NCBI RefSeq assembly: GCF_022179645.1
Contig: NZ_BPRA01000012.1
Location: 157,488-221,487, forward strand
DNA length: 64,000 nt
Origin: Methylobacterium thuringiense
GTDB lineage: Bacteria > Pseudomonadota > Alphaproteobacteria > Rhizobiales > Beijerinckiaceae
Reading direction: 5' to 3'
Numbering within the stretch: the stretch's first letter is position 1; each line of letters starts with the position of its first letter. Positions 23,503 to 31,872 of this stretch are shown here, in pieces. Under the pieces are notes generated by a model. The model had not been told where the DNA came from. It did no database searches and saw only the letters and a program-made list of their open reading frames with translations. The translations under genes were made by a program, and so were the position numbers.

Positions 23503-24540
23503 ATGCCGTACTCGCTCAAACGGATCTTCTCCCGAAAGAAGCATCGGCCTTCGCTCGGCGGCGTCGTGCGTGATGCCTTCCGGGGCATCTGCGACCGCGA
23601 TCCGACCGAGAGCGAGTTGGCCCTGCACACGCACGATCTCGCGCGGGGAGCCTCCCTCCCGGCGTTCTTCACCGAACTCAGGAGGCTGGGCGAAGCGGGC
23701 AGGGATCGCCAATTCGTGCCCGCGGGCCATTACTACTCGCCGATACCGCCGCGCGCCGAGGTCGAACGGCATCTCGCGGCCATGGACCCCAATCCTGAGG
23801 CGCTGCCGGGAATCGATCTCGACCGCGCCGCCATGGTCAGGCTCTGGACCGAACTCGTTCCGCACCTGCAGAGCGCGCCGTTCGCGTTCGAAGCCAAACC
23901 GGGGCTTCGCTACCGGTACGACAACGGCGCCTATTCCTGGGGAGACGGATTGGTGCTGCACGCGCTGCTGCGCCACATCCGGCCGAAACGCCTGATCGAG
24001 GTCGGCAGCGGCTGGTCCTCCGCCTGTATCGTCGACACCAACGAGCGGTTTCTGGAGTCTGGCTGCGAGGTCACCTGCATCGAGCCGTATCCCGAACTGT
24101 TGCGCGAAACGGTCGGCACGCCCGGATCGCCCTTCCACATCATCGAAAGCGGCATCCAAACCGTTCCGCTGCCGCTCTTCGAGACCTTGGTGGCCGGCGA
24201 CATCCTCTTCATCGATTCGACGCATGTCTTAAGGACGGGCAGCGACGTCACCCACGAACTCCTCGAGATCCTGCCCAGGATCGCACCGGGCGTCTTCGTG
24301 CATGTCCACGACGTGTTCTGGCCCTTCGAATATCCGCGATCCTGGGCCGTGGACGAGAACCGGGCCTGGAACGAAATCTACGCCCTGCGCGCGTTCCTCT
24401 GCGGCAACGCGCAGTGGCGCATCGTGATGTTCAACGATTTCCTGGCAAAGAACGAGGCGGGTCTGATCGCTCGGACCTGTCCGGCTTTCCTGAACAATCC
24501 CGGCGGAAGCCTGTGGCTCGAGCGGCGCGCCGACGGCTGA
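23503..24540 (+). CDS. Class I SAM-dependent methyltransferase
   Basis: A 345-aa protein. The N-terminal ~90 residues (LGGVVRDAFRGICDRDPTESEL) resemble a DUF4214-like helical module; the methyltransferase core starts with RLIEVGSGWSSACIVDTN (SAM-binding glycine loop), CIEPYPELL after strand 2, and GDILFIDSTHVLRTGSDV, a hallmark of a Methyltransf_24-type family often linked to glycan or surface polymer clusters. Its acceptor is unknown. Convergent with the TetR gene, 14 bp apart. Confidence 0.85.
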   Translation: MPYSLKRIFSRKKHRPSLGGVVRDAFRGICDRDPTESELALHTHDLARGASLPAFFTELRRLGEAGRDRQFVPAGHYYSPIPPRAEVERHLAAMDPNPEALPGIDLDRAAMVRLWTELVPHLQSAPFAFEAKPGLRYRYDNGAYSWGDGLVLHALLRHIRPKRLIEVGSGWSSACIVDTNERFLESGCEVTCIEPYPELLRETVGTPGSPFHIIESGIQTVPLPLFETLVAGDILFIDSTHVLRTGSDVTHELLEILPRIAPGVFVHVHDVFWPFEYPRSWAVDENRAWNEIYALRAFLCGNAQWRIVMFNDFLAKNEAGLIARTCPAFLNNPGGSLWLERRADG

Positions 24541-24554
24541 AGGCCGAGATGCCC

Positions 24555-25121
24555 CTACGGATTGGGGAGGTCTCGCGCGGCTGCGTCGAGGGCGTCGAAG
24601 ATCCGGTCGGCCTCCTCGCCGGAGAGGTCGTGGAAGCCCAGCGTGCGCCCGATCATCAACCCGACGATCGCGAAAAGCAGCACGGCGCCTGCTCCCGGCC
24701 GTCCCTCGGCGTCGGACATCAGGGCCAGCCTCTCGGCGATGAACCCGCGAAAGTCGGCGAGCGCGTCCGGCGTTTCGGCGGATGCGAGCAGCAGGGCGCG
24801 GGGGAAGCCGTGCTCCTCGCCGTAGGTCTGGCGGGCGTTGGCGACCATCGCCAGCGGCGGCGAGGCCGACTCCGGCTGCTGGCGGGCCTCATGGCCGGCA
24901 ATTCCCTCTCGAAGCCGGCGGAGCTTGCGCGTCACGAGCGCGCAGATCAGCGCATCCTTGGAAGCGTAATGGTGCAGCACGCCGCCCTTGCTCAAGCCGG
25001 CCTCTGCAGCGACGGCGTCGATCGTCAGCCCGCGTGCGCCGAGGCCGCGGAGCACGCCCTCGGCAGCATCGAGAATGATCTCAGGACGATCCTCGCGGCG
25101 GCGGCGTGCCTTCGACTCCAC
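24555..25121 (-). CDS. TetR-family transcriptional repressor
   Basis: A 188-aa regulator with an N-terminal HTH (IILDAAEGVLRGLGARGLT, then AAEAGLSKGGVLHHYASKD) and a C-terminal ligand domain with hydrophobic helices. Start GTG at 25121, preceded by AGAAGGT at good spacing. It is divergent from the RND operon, with a palindrome between, the classic layout of a local efflux repressor that is released by a pump substrate. Confidence 0.92.
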   Translation of the reverse strand: MESKARRRREDRPEIILDAAEGVLRGLGARGLTIDAVAAEAGLSKGGVLHHYASKDALICALVTRKLRRLREGIAGHEARQQPESASPPLAMVANARQTYGEEHGFPRALLLASAETPDALADFRGFIAERLALMSDAEGRPGAGAVLLFAIVGLMIGRTLGFHDLSGEEADRIFDALDAAARDLPNP

Positions 25122-25138
25122 GGGCTGACCTTCTACAA

Positions 25139-25152
25139 ACCGTCTGGACGGT
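25139..25152. promoter_or_regulatory. TetR operator candidate
   Basis: ACCGTCTGGACGGT is a 6-bp inverted repeat (ACCGTC/GACGGT) around a 2-bp centre. It lies 17 bp upstream of the tetR start and 69 bp before the adaptor start, so one bound dimer pair could repress both directions. Confidence 0.65.
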
Positions 25153-25221
25153 CGGTAATCTAGCGGATATGGGATGGCGACGATAGATGCTTCCGGATCC
25201 GAAAGCCGCGGACCCCGTCCC

Positions 25222-26367
25222 ATGCCTTCGAGCCCTTTCAGACTAGGTCCTTCCGTCATGCTCGCCGCGCTGCTGTTTGCGGGCGTCGGCGCCTGGGCCG
25301 CGTCGGACACCGCGGCCGAGCGCGACCCCGACAACATCTCCGTCGTGCTCGTGCGGGTTGTCGAGGCGCAGCGCACGGCGGTGGCATCAGACATCGTGTT
25401 CACCGGCGACATCCAGGCCCAGGCCCAGACCAACGTCGCCTTCCGCACCAACGGCAAGATCGCGACGCGCCTCGTCGAGGTCGGCGACCACGTCGCGGCG
25501 GATCAGGTGCTGGCGAAGCTCGATCCGCAGGAGCAGCAGGCCAATCTCGACACGGCCAAGGCGGCTCTCGTCTCGGCGGAGGCCTTGCTGACGCAGGCCA
25601 AGGTCGCCTTCAAGCGCCAGGAGCAGTTGCTGAGCGGCGGCTACACCACGCGGCCCTCCTACGACGCAGCCGAGCAGCAGTTGCGTACGACGCAGGCCGC
25701 CGTCGATTCGGCCAAGGCGCAGCTCGGGTCCGCCAAGGAGCAGTTCTCCTACACCGACCTGCGCTCGGGCGTCGCCGGCATCATCCTGAGCCGCAGCTTC
25801 GAGACCGGGCAGGTGGTCCAGGCCGGACAGACCGTGCTGGTGCTGGCCCAGGACGGGCCGCGCGACGCGGTCTTCAACGTCTACGAGGCGCTGCCGGCGA
25901 ACCCACCCGCGAGCAAGACGGTGGCGATCGCGCTGCAGGCCGACCCCAAGGTCACCACCACGGGCACGGTGCGCGAAATCTCGCCCTCGGTCGATCAGGC
26001 CTCGGGCACGGTGCGGGTGAAGATCGGCCTCGCGGAGACTCCCGCGGCGATGACTCTCGGAGCCGTCGTGATCGGGCGCGGACGCTTCAAGGCCCAGGAG
26101 GCCGTCGTGCTGCCCTGGTCGGCGCTCTACCGTTGGGAGAACAAGCCGGCAGTGTGGATCTACGACCGGAAGGCCGGGACGGTGTCGCCGCGCCTCGTCA
26201 CCATCGAGCGCTACGCCTTCGACACGATCGCGCTCGCCTCCGGCGTCGAGCAAGGCGAGTCGGTGGTCACCGCCGGCATCCAGTTCCTGCGGCCCGGCCA
26301 GAGCGTCGCGGTAGCGGATGCCAAGGCCGACGGCATTGCCAAAAACGCCGGGGGCATCGCGAAATGA
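25222..26367 (+). CDS. RND efflux periplasmic adaptor, first of two
   Basis: Membrane fusion protein, 381 aa from ATG 25222, which gives an immediate signal peptide (VMLAALLFAGVGAWAA); an ATG at 25174 would add 16 residues. It has the lipoyl halves (VAFRTNGKIATRLVEVGDHV and GVAGIILSRSFETGQVV), an alpha-hairpin rich in Ala/Gln (about 95-180), and the C-terminal barrel. Stop overlaps the start of the second adaptor (ATGA). No Cys lipobox, unlike the second adaptor, so it is probably anchored differently or soluble. Confidence 0.9.
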   Translation: MPSSPFRLGPSVMLAALLFAGVGAWAASDTAAERDPDNISVVLVRVVEAQRTAVASDIVFTGDIQAQAQTNVAFRTNGKIATRLVEVGDHVAADQVLAKLDPQEQQANLDTAKAALVSAEALLTQAKVAFKRQEQLLSGGYTTRPSYDAAEQQLRTTQAAVDSAKAQLGSAKEQFSYTDLRSGVAGIILSRSFETGQVVQAGQTVLVLAQDGPRDAVFNVYEALPANPPASKTVAIALQADPKVTTTGTVREISPSVDQASGTVRVKIGLAETPAAMTLGAVVIGRGRFKAQEAVVLPWSALYRWENKPAVWIYDRKAGTVSPRLVTIERYAFDTIALASGVEQGESVVTAGIQFLRPGQSVAVADAKADGIAKNAGGIAK

Positions 26368-27449
26368 GGTTCCTGCTCGCGCTGCCGTTCTGCGCCCTGC
26401 TGCTGTCGGCCTGCAAACCTTCCGAGGAGGCGAAGGAGCCGGCGCCGATCCGGCCGGTGCTCGTCACCATCGCCAAGCGCACGGACACCGTGATGTTCGG
26501 CCCCTTCGCCGGCACGGTCGAGCCGCGCTACCAGTCGCAGCTCGGCTTCCAGATCGGCGGCCGGGTCGCCGCGCGCGACGTCACCGTCGGCGATGTGGTC
26601 AAGAAGGGCCAGAGGCTGGCAACCCTCGACCCAGTGGTGACGCGCTTCGCCCTGACCCGTGCCGAGGCAGACGTCGCCGACGCCAAGGCCCAGGCCGAGA
26701 ACGCCGCCGCCACCGAGGCGCGCCAGCGCCGCCTGATGGAGGGCGGCAACGTTACCCAGGCGCAGATGGATTCCTCCACCGCCGGCCGCGACACCTCGCA
26801 GGCGCGCCTGGCCCAGGCGATGGCCAGCCTGCAGCGGGCGCGCGACCAGATGGGCTACACCGAGTTGCACGCCGATTTCGACGGCGTCGTCACCCAGCGT
26901 CTCGCCGAGGTCGGGCAGGTGCTGAGCGCCGGGCAGGCCGTGGTGACGGTCGCCCGGCCCGAGGTGCGCGAGGCGGTGGTCGACATCCCCGAGGACCTCG
27001 TCGGCACCATGCCGCGCGAGGGGCGCTTCACGATCTCGCTGCAGAGCGCGCCGGAGATCACCGCAATGGCCAAGGTCCGCGAGATCGCGCCCTTCGCCGA
27101 CCAGGGCACCCGGACCCGGCGCATCAAGCTGACCCTGATCGACCCGCCCACCGCCTTCCGCCTCGGCGCGACGATAACGGTGGGCCTGAAACGCTCCACC
27201 GAGCCCCGCTTCGTGTTGCCGCCGACGGCCCTGCTGGAGGCCGATGGGCGCGCTTCCGTCTGGATCGTGCCGGAAGCCGCGAAGGATGCGCCGGCCCATG
27301 TCGAGCGCCGCGACGTCACCGTCGGCGAACGCGATGCCGAGCGTGTCAGCCTCAGCGGCGGCGTGAATGACGGCGAGCGCGTCGTCGTCGCGGGCGTTCA
27401 TTCCCTCGGCGACGGCCAGACCGTCCGCGTTGGTGAGCCCATCCCGTGA
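26364..27449 (+). CDS. RND efflux periplasmic adaptor lipoprotein, second of two
   Basis: A 361-aa adaptor with lipobox LLSAC after MRFLLALPFCALL, lipoyl halves (LGFQIGGRVAARDVTVGDVV; GVVTQRLAEVGQVLSAG) and a helical hairpin between them. Overlaps its neighbours on both sides (ATGA with the first adaptor, GTGA with the pump). Two different adaptors in one operon suggest a mixed adaptor ring, as known for TriAB of the Pseudomonas TriABC pump. Confidence 0.92.
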   Translation: MRFLLALPFCALLLSACKPSEEAKEPAPIRPVLVTIAKRTDTVMFGPFAGTVEPRYQSQLGFQIGGRVAARDVTVGDVVKKGQRLATLDPVVTRFALTRAEADVADAKAQAENAAATEARQRRLMEGGNVTQAQMDSSTAGRDTSQARLAQAMASLQRARDQMGYTELHADFDGVVTQRLAEVGQVLSAGQAVVTVARPEVREAVVDIPEDLVGTMPREGRFTISLQSAPEITAMAKVREIAPFADQGTRTRRIKLTLIDPPTAFRLGATITVGLKRSTEPRFVLPPTALLEADGRASVWIVPEAAKDAPAHVERRDVTVGERDAERVSLSGGVNDGERVVVAGVHSLGDGQTVRVGEPIP

Positions 27450-30400
27450 GCGACCCCGCACCCGGCACGCCGGAGACCTCCGTGAGTTCGTTCAACCTGT
27501 CCGACTGGGCGCTGCGGCACCGCTCCCTCGTCTGGTTCCTGATGCTTGTCTGCCTGTTGGCCGGCGTGATGTCGTATTCGCGCCTCGGCCGCGAGGAGGA
27601 CCCGCCCTTCGCCATCAAGACCATGGTCGTCCAGGCGAAATGGCCCGGCGCCACGATCAAGGACACCCTCGATCAGGTCACCGACCGGATCGAGAAGGAG
27701 CTGCAGCAGATCAACGCGCTGGACTACGTCCGCAGCTACACGACGCCGGGCCAGGCGACGGTGTTCGTGCAGTTCAAGGACACCACGAAGAAGGAGGAGA
27801 TCCAGCCCGCCTTCTACCAGGTCCGCAAGCGGCTCGGCGACATCAAGTACACCTTCCCCGAAGGCGTCGAGGGCCCCTCGTTCAACGACGAGTTCGGCGA
27901 TGTCTACGGCAACGTCTACGCCTTCACCGGGGATGGGCTGACCCACCGGCAGTTGCGCGACTACGTCGAGGGCGTGCGCACCGAGATCCTGAAGGTGCCC
28001 GACATCGGCAAGACCCTGCTGATGGGGACGCAGGGCGAGACGGTCTATCTCGACTTCTCCACCCGCAAGCTCGCCGGCTTCGGCATCGACCTGCAGGCGC
28101 TGATCAAGGCCCTGCAATCCCAGAACGCGGTCGCGGCCTCCGGCGTGGTCCAGGCCGGTCCGGAGCGCGTTTCCTTGCGTGTCAGTGGCCAGTTCACCTC
28201 GGAAGAGTCGCTGAAGAACGTCAACCTGCGCTTCAACGACCGCTTCTTTCGGCTGGCCGACGTCGCCGAGATCCATCGCGGCTACGAGGACCCGCCGGCC
28301 GCGATGTTCCGGGTCAACGGCGAGCCGGCCATCGGCCTCGCCATCGCCATGCGCCCGAACGCCAACCTGCTGAAGTTCGGCGAGAACCTGAAGGAGCGGA
28401 TGCGCAGGATCGAGGCGAAGCTGCCGATCGGCGTCGGCGTGCACCTCGTGTCGGACCAGCCGAAGATCGTCGAGGAGGCGGTGGGCGGCTTCACCCAGGC
28501 TCTCGTCGAGGCGGTGGTGATCGTGCTGTTCGTGAGCTTCGTCAGCCTCGGGCTGCGCGCCGGCTTCGTGGTGGCGATCTCGATCCCGCTCGTCCTCGCG
28601 ATCGTGTTCGTGGTGATGCAGGAGATGGGGGTGACGCTGCAGCGCATCTCCCTCGGCGCACTCATCATCGCCCTCGGGCTGCTGGTCGACGATGCCATGA
28701 TCACCGTCGAGATGATGGTGGCGCGGCTCGAACTCGGCGACAGCCTCAAGAAGGCTGCAACCTTCGCCTACACATCCACCGCATTCCCGATGCTGACCGG
28801 CACGCTGGTGACCATCGCCGGCTTCCTGCCGATCGGCTTCAACGGGTCTTCGGCCGGCGAGTACACCTACTCCCTCTTCGTGGTGATCGCGGCCGCGCTC
28901 TCAGTGTCCTGGGTCGTCGCGGTGCTGTTCGCGCCGTTGCTCGGCGTGACGCTGCTGCCCAAGACGATGAAGCATCACGCAGAGAAGCGCGGGCTGTTCA
29001 CCCGCGCCTTCCTCGCCGTGCTCAAGATCGCGATGCGCCTGCGCTGGATCACGGTGCTGATCTGCATCGGGCTGATGGGCGCAGCCGTCTTCGGCATGAC
29101 CCACGTCCAACAGCAATTCTTTCCATCCTCGGACCGCAGCGAAGTGCTCGTCGACCTGACCCTGCCGCAGAACGCCACCATCGCCGAGACCAAGGCGCAG
29201 ATGGACCGCTTCGAGGCGGAGCTGAAGGGCGATCCGGACATCGTGCGCTGGTCGTCCTATGTCGGCCAGGGCGCGGTGCGCTTCTACCTGCCCCTCGACC
29301 AGCAGCTCGCCAACGCCTTCTACGGGCAGGCCGTCATCGTGACGAAGTCGCTCGAGGTTCGCGACAAGGTCGTCGCCAGGCTGCAGCAGATCGGCCGGCG
29401 CGACTTCGTCGGCATCGACGTGATGGTGCAGGCGCTGAACCTCGGCCCGCCGGTGGGACGCCCGGTTCAGTACCGGCTCAGCGGCCCCGACATCCAGGAG
29501 GTGCGCCGCCTCGCGCTGGGGCTCGCCGACGTGGTCGCCGCCGACAAGCGCTTGGCCTACCCGACCTTCGACTGGAACGAGCCGGGCAAGGTCCTCCGTG
29601 TCGAGATCCTGCAGGACAAGGCGCGCCAGCTCGGCGTCACCAGTCAGGACATCGCCGGCATCCTCAACGGCGTCGTCGGCGGCCAGGCGATCACCCAGGT
29701 GCGCGATTCGATCTACCTCGTGAACGTGGTCGGCCGCGCGCAGACCATTGAGCGGACTTCGCTCGAAACCCTGCAGAGCCTGCAGGTCGCCCTCTCGAAC
29801 GGCTCTGTCGTGCCGGTGCTGTCCTTTGCCAAGATCGACTACGACCTCGAACAGCCGATCGTCTGGCGGCGCGACCGCGTGGCGACGCTGACCGTGCGCG
29901 CCACGATCAAGGACACCACCCAACCGCCGACCATCGTCGCCGCCCTGCAGCCGGGCATCGACGCCTTCGTAAAGGCCCTGCCGGAGGGCTACACGCTGGC
30001 CACCGGCGGCGCGGTCGAGGAGGCCGGCAAGGGCCAGGGGCCGATCGCCGCCGTGGTGCCGGTGATGATCCTCGCCATGGCGACGCTGCTGATGATCCAG
30101 CTCCAGAGCTTCCAGAAGCTCTTTTTGGTGTTTTCCGTCGCGCCGCTCGGCCTGATCGGTGTGGTGCCGGCCTTGCTGCTCTTCGACAAGCCGATGGGCT
30201 TCGTAGCGATCCTCGGCATCCTCGCCTTGATCGGCATCATCATCCGCAATGCGCTGATCCTGGTGAGCCAGATCGAGGAATCCGAGGCCGAGGGGCTGGA
30301 GCCTTGGGACGCCGTGATCGAGGCGACGCGCCACCGCATGCGGCCGATCCTGCTGACCGCAGCCGCGGCCAGCCTCGGCCTGATCCCCATCGCCCGCGAG

Positions 30401-30532
30401 GTGTTCTGGGGACCGATGGCCTACGCGATGATCGGCGGCATCCTCGCCGCGACCCTGCTGACGCTGCTGTTCCTGCCGGCGCTCTATGTCGGCTGGTACC
30501 GGATCAAGCCGCCGGCGCGCGTGGCGGCGTGA
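27446..30532 (+). CDS. RND-family efflux permease, second system
   Basis: A 1028-aa pump subunit. TM1 is RSLVWFLMLVCLLAGVMSYS, the proton-relay Asp pair is in GLLVDDAMITVEMM, and the second half repeats the six-helix block (GFVAILGILALIGIIIRNAL). It shares the EMM rather than EN signature after the DD pair with the first RND pump of the window, so both belong to the same subfamily. GTG start at 27446 overlaps the adaptor stop. No outer-membrane factor follows; the next gene is on the other strand, 5 bp away. Confidence 0.93.
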   Translation: MSDPAPGTPETSVSSFNLSDWALRHRSLVWFLMLVCLLAGVMSYSRLGREEDPPFAIKTMVVQAKWPGATIKDTLDQVTDRIEKELQQINALDYVRSYTTPGQATVFVQFKDTTKKEEIQPAFYQVRKRLGDIKYTFPEGVEGPSFNDEFGDVYGNVYAFTGDGLTHRQLRDYVEGVRTEILKVPDIGKTLLMGTQGETVYLDFSTRKLAGFGIDLQALIKALQSQNAVAASGVVQAGPERVSLRVSGQFTSEESLKNVNLRFNDRFFRLADVAEIHRGYEDPPAAMFRVNGEPAIGLAIAMRPNANLLKFGENLKERMRRIEAKLPIGVGVHLVSDQPKIVEEAVGGFTQALVEAVVIVLFVSFVSLGLRAGFVVAISIPLVLAIVFVVMQEMGVTLQRISLGALIIALGLLVDDAMITVEMMVARLELGDSLKKAATFAYTSTAFPMLTGTLVTIAGFLPIGFNGSSAGEYTYSLFVVIAAALSVSWVVAVLFAPLLGVTLLPKTMKHHAEKRGLFTRAFLAVLKIAMRLRWITVLICIGLMGAAVFGMTHVQQQFFPSSDRSEVLVDLTLPQNATIAETKAQMDRFEAELKGDPDIVRWSSYVGQGAVRFYLPLDQQLANAFYGQAVIVTKSLEVRDKVVARLQQIGRRDFVGIDVMVQALNLGPPVGRPVQYRLSGPDIQEVRRLALGLADVVAADKRLAYPTFDWNEPGKVLRVEILQDKARQLGVTSQDIAGILNGVVGGQAITQVRDSIYLVNVVGRAQTIERTSLETLQSLQVALSNGSVVPVLSFAKIDYDLEQPIVWRRDRVATLTVRATIKDTTQPPTIVAALQPGIDAFVKALPEGYTLATGGAVEEAGKGQGPIAAVVPVMILAMATLLMIQLQSFQKLFLVFSVAPLGLIGVVPALLLFDKPMGFVAILGILALIGIIIRNALILVSQIEESEAEGLEPWDAVIEATRHRMRPILLTAAAASLGLIPIAREVFWGPMAYAMIGGILAATLLTLLFLPALYVGWYRIKPPARVAA

Positions 30533-30537
30533 CCCCG

Positions 30538-31245
30538 TCACGGGGCCGAGGCGGCATCGGGACAGAGCGTGGCCGCGAGATTGCGCAGCATCGGACGGTA
30601 GCGCGTGAGATGCAGTCCGTTCCGGTTCGCGCCCGGCAGGCCAAAGCCGGTCTCGCCATCGCGCAACTCCGAGAAGGGATCGGCGTAGCGACAGCCGATC
30701 CGTGTGCAGAGCGCCTTGATCCGCTCGGAATAGGCATCGACCGCCTTCGCCTCGAACTCGTCCGCAAGTTCGCGCCAAAGGGGCGGCACGGCGGTGACCA
30801 CAACGCGGTCGCTGACGGCCTTGAAACGCGCGACGATGCCGGCGACCTCCTGCTCGAAGCGATCCGCGACGTCGGGGGCGAGCGGCTTCTTCTTGCCGAT
30901 CAGGTCGTTCGTGCCGATCGTGAGGATCGCGGTCCCGGCACGTACCGGAAACTCCAGCTCCGGCAGAAGCCCGGCATAGACGGCGGCAGTGGCACCGCTG
31001 ACGCCCGCGTTGACGATCGGCGCGCCGCAGACCCGCTCCGAGGGGCTCTGCAACTCGGCCTGGGAATCGCCGGCGATCAGCACATAGCCGGGCTCGGCCT
31101 CTTCGAGCTGCTGACGGATCGCCACGAGGCGATGCACGGCGTACTCGCCGACGTCGTGCTTCGGCGCATGCAGCACCCAGCCGATCCCGGCGCTCGCGAC
31201 CGAGACCGTCAGGAAAGCGAGAGCCAGTCCGAAAACCCGCCTCAC
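30538..31245 (-). CDS. SGNH/GDSL hydrolase, membrane-anchored
   Basis: A 235-aa esterase-family protein. An N-terminal hydrophobic segment (VFGLALAFLTVSVASAGIGWV) is a signal or anchor. Block I is LIAGDSQAEL (nucleophile Ser), then VNAGVSGATA (Gly), IGTNDLIG (Asn), and NGLHLTRY (catalytic His) near the end. GTG at 31245 overlaps the trmO stop (GTGA). Likely acts in the periplasm on an ester, possibly a glycan acyl group; the substrate is not visible. Confidence 0.85.
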   Translation of the reverse strand: MRRVFGLALAFLTVSVASAGIGWVLHAPKHDVGEYAVHRLVAIRQQLEEAEPGYVLIAGDSQAELQSPSERVCGAPIVNAGVSGATAAVYAGLLPELEFPVRAGTAILTIGTNDLIGKKKPLAPDVADRFEQEVAGIVARFKAVSDRVVVTAVPPLWRELADEFEAKAVDAYSERIKALCTRIGCRYADPFSELRDGETGFGLPGANRNGLHLTRYRPMLRNLAATLCPDAASAP

Positions 31246-31745
31246 GCGATCGGCTTCGCGGTGGCCGAGCGGTTCACGCTCGCCTCCGGCCGCGAATCCG
31301 TCGAGGCGTAGTACGGCTTGATGTCGAGGAGCGGCGTGCCGTCGAGGCAATCGAGGCCGCGCACGGAAACCTCGCCACCCGCGATCCCGAGCCGTTCGAC
31401 CACCGCCACGGCGATCGGATTGGGCCGGGCCGGCGAGCGCAGGGAAAAGGTGCCGCGGCTGCCGTCGGCGTGGCGCGGCTGCTGGACCACGAGCTCGCGC
31501 GCCGCCCTGTCCATCCAGTAGAGCACGATCAGGTGGCTGGCGCCGTCGACGTTCTGGAGCGCCGGGACGTAGAGCGGATCGACCACCAGCGTGCAGACCG
31601 CATCGGTCTGCGTGCCGTTCTTCGGGCAATCGCCCCGCGCCTGCCACGGCGTGCGGATGCGGCCGATGAAATGGAGGCCGGCATCGTAGGTCTCGGGAAG
31701 CGTGATCGCCTCCTCGCCCGCGCGCCGTTCGACGTCGTCTTTCAT
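31242..31745 (-). CDS. trmO: tRNA (N6-threonylcarbamoyladenosine37-N6)-methyltransferase TrmO
   Basis: A small 167-aa SAM methyltransferase of the TsaA/TrmO beta-barrel family that methylates t6A37 in some threonine tRNAs. Motifs: FIGRIRTPW at the N-terminus, LVVDPLYVPALQNVDGASHLIVLYW, the core FSLRSPARPNPIAVAVV and LDCLDGTPLLDIKPY. The start ATG at 31745 matches the family length. Overlaps the esterase gene downstream. Confidence 0.93.
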   Translation of the reverse strand: MKDDVERRAGEEAITLPETYDAGLHFIGRIRTPWQARGDCPKNGTQTDAVCTLVVDPLYVPALQNVDGASHLIVLYWMDRAARELVVQQPRHADGSRGTFSLRSPARPNPIAVAVVERLGIAGGEVSVRGLDCLDGTPLLDIKPYYASTDSRPEASVNRSATAKPIA

Positions 31746-31872
31746 CCGATCACGCTCGGTCCAGGGTCGGGGGCGGTGTGTGCGCCCGGCCGGCGGCGAC
31801 GGCAAGAGCCCGCGCGGTCGCCACGCCCGGCCCCCGGGTGTAAAGCCACGCACCGAGTCACGCGGAGGGGGC

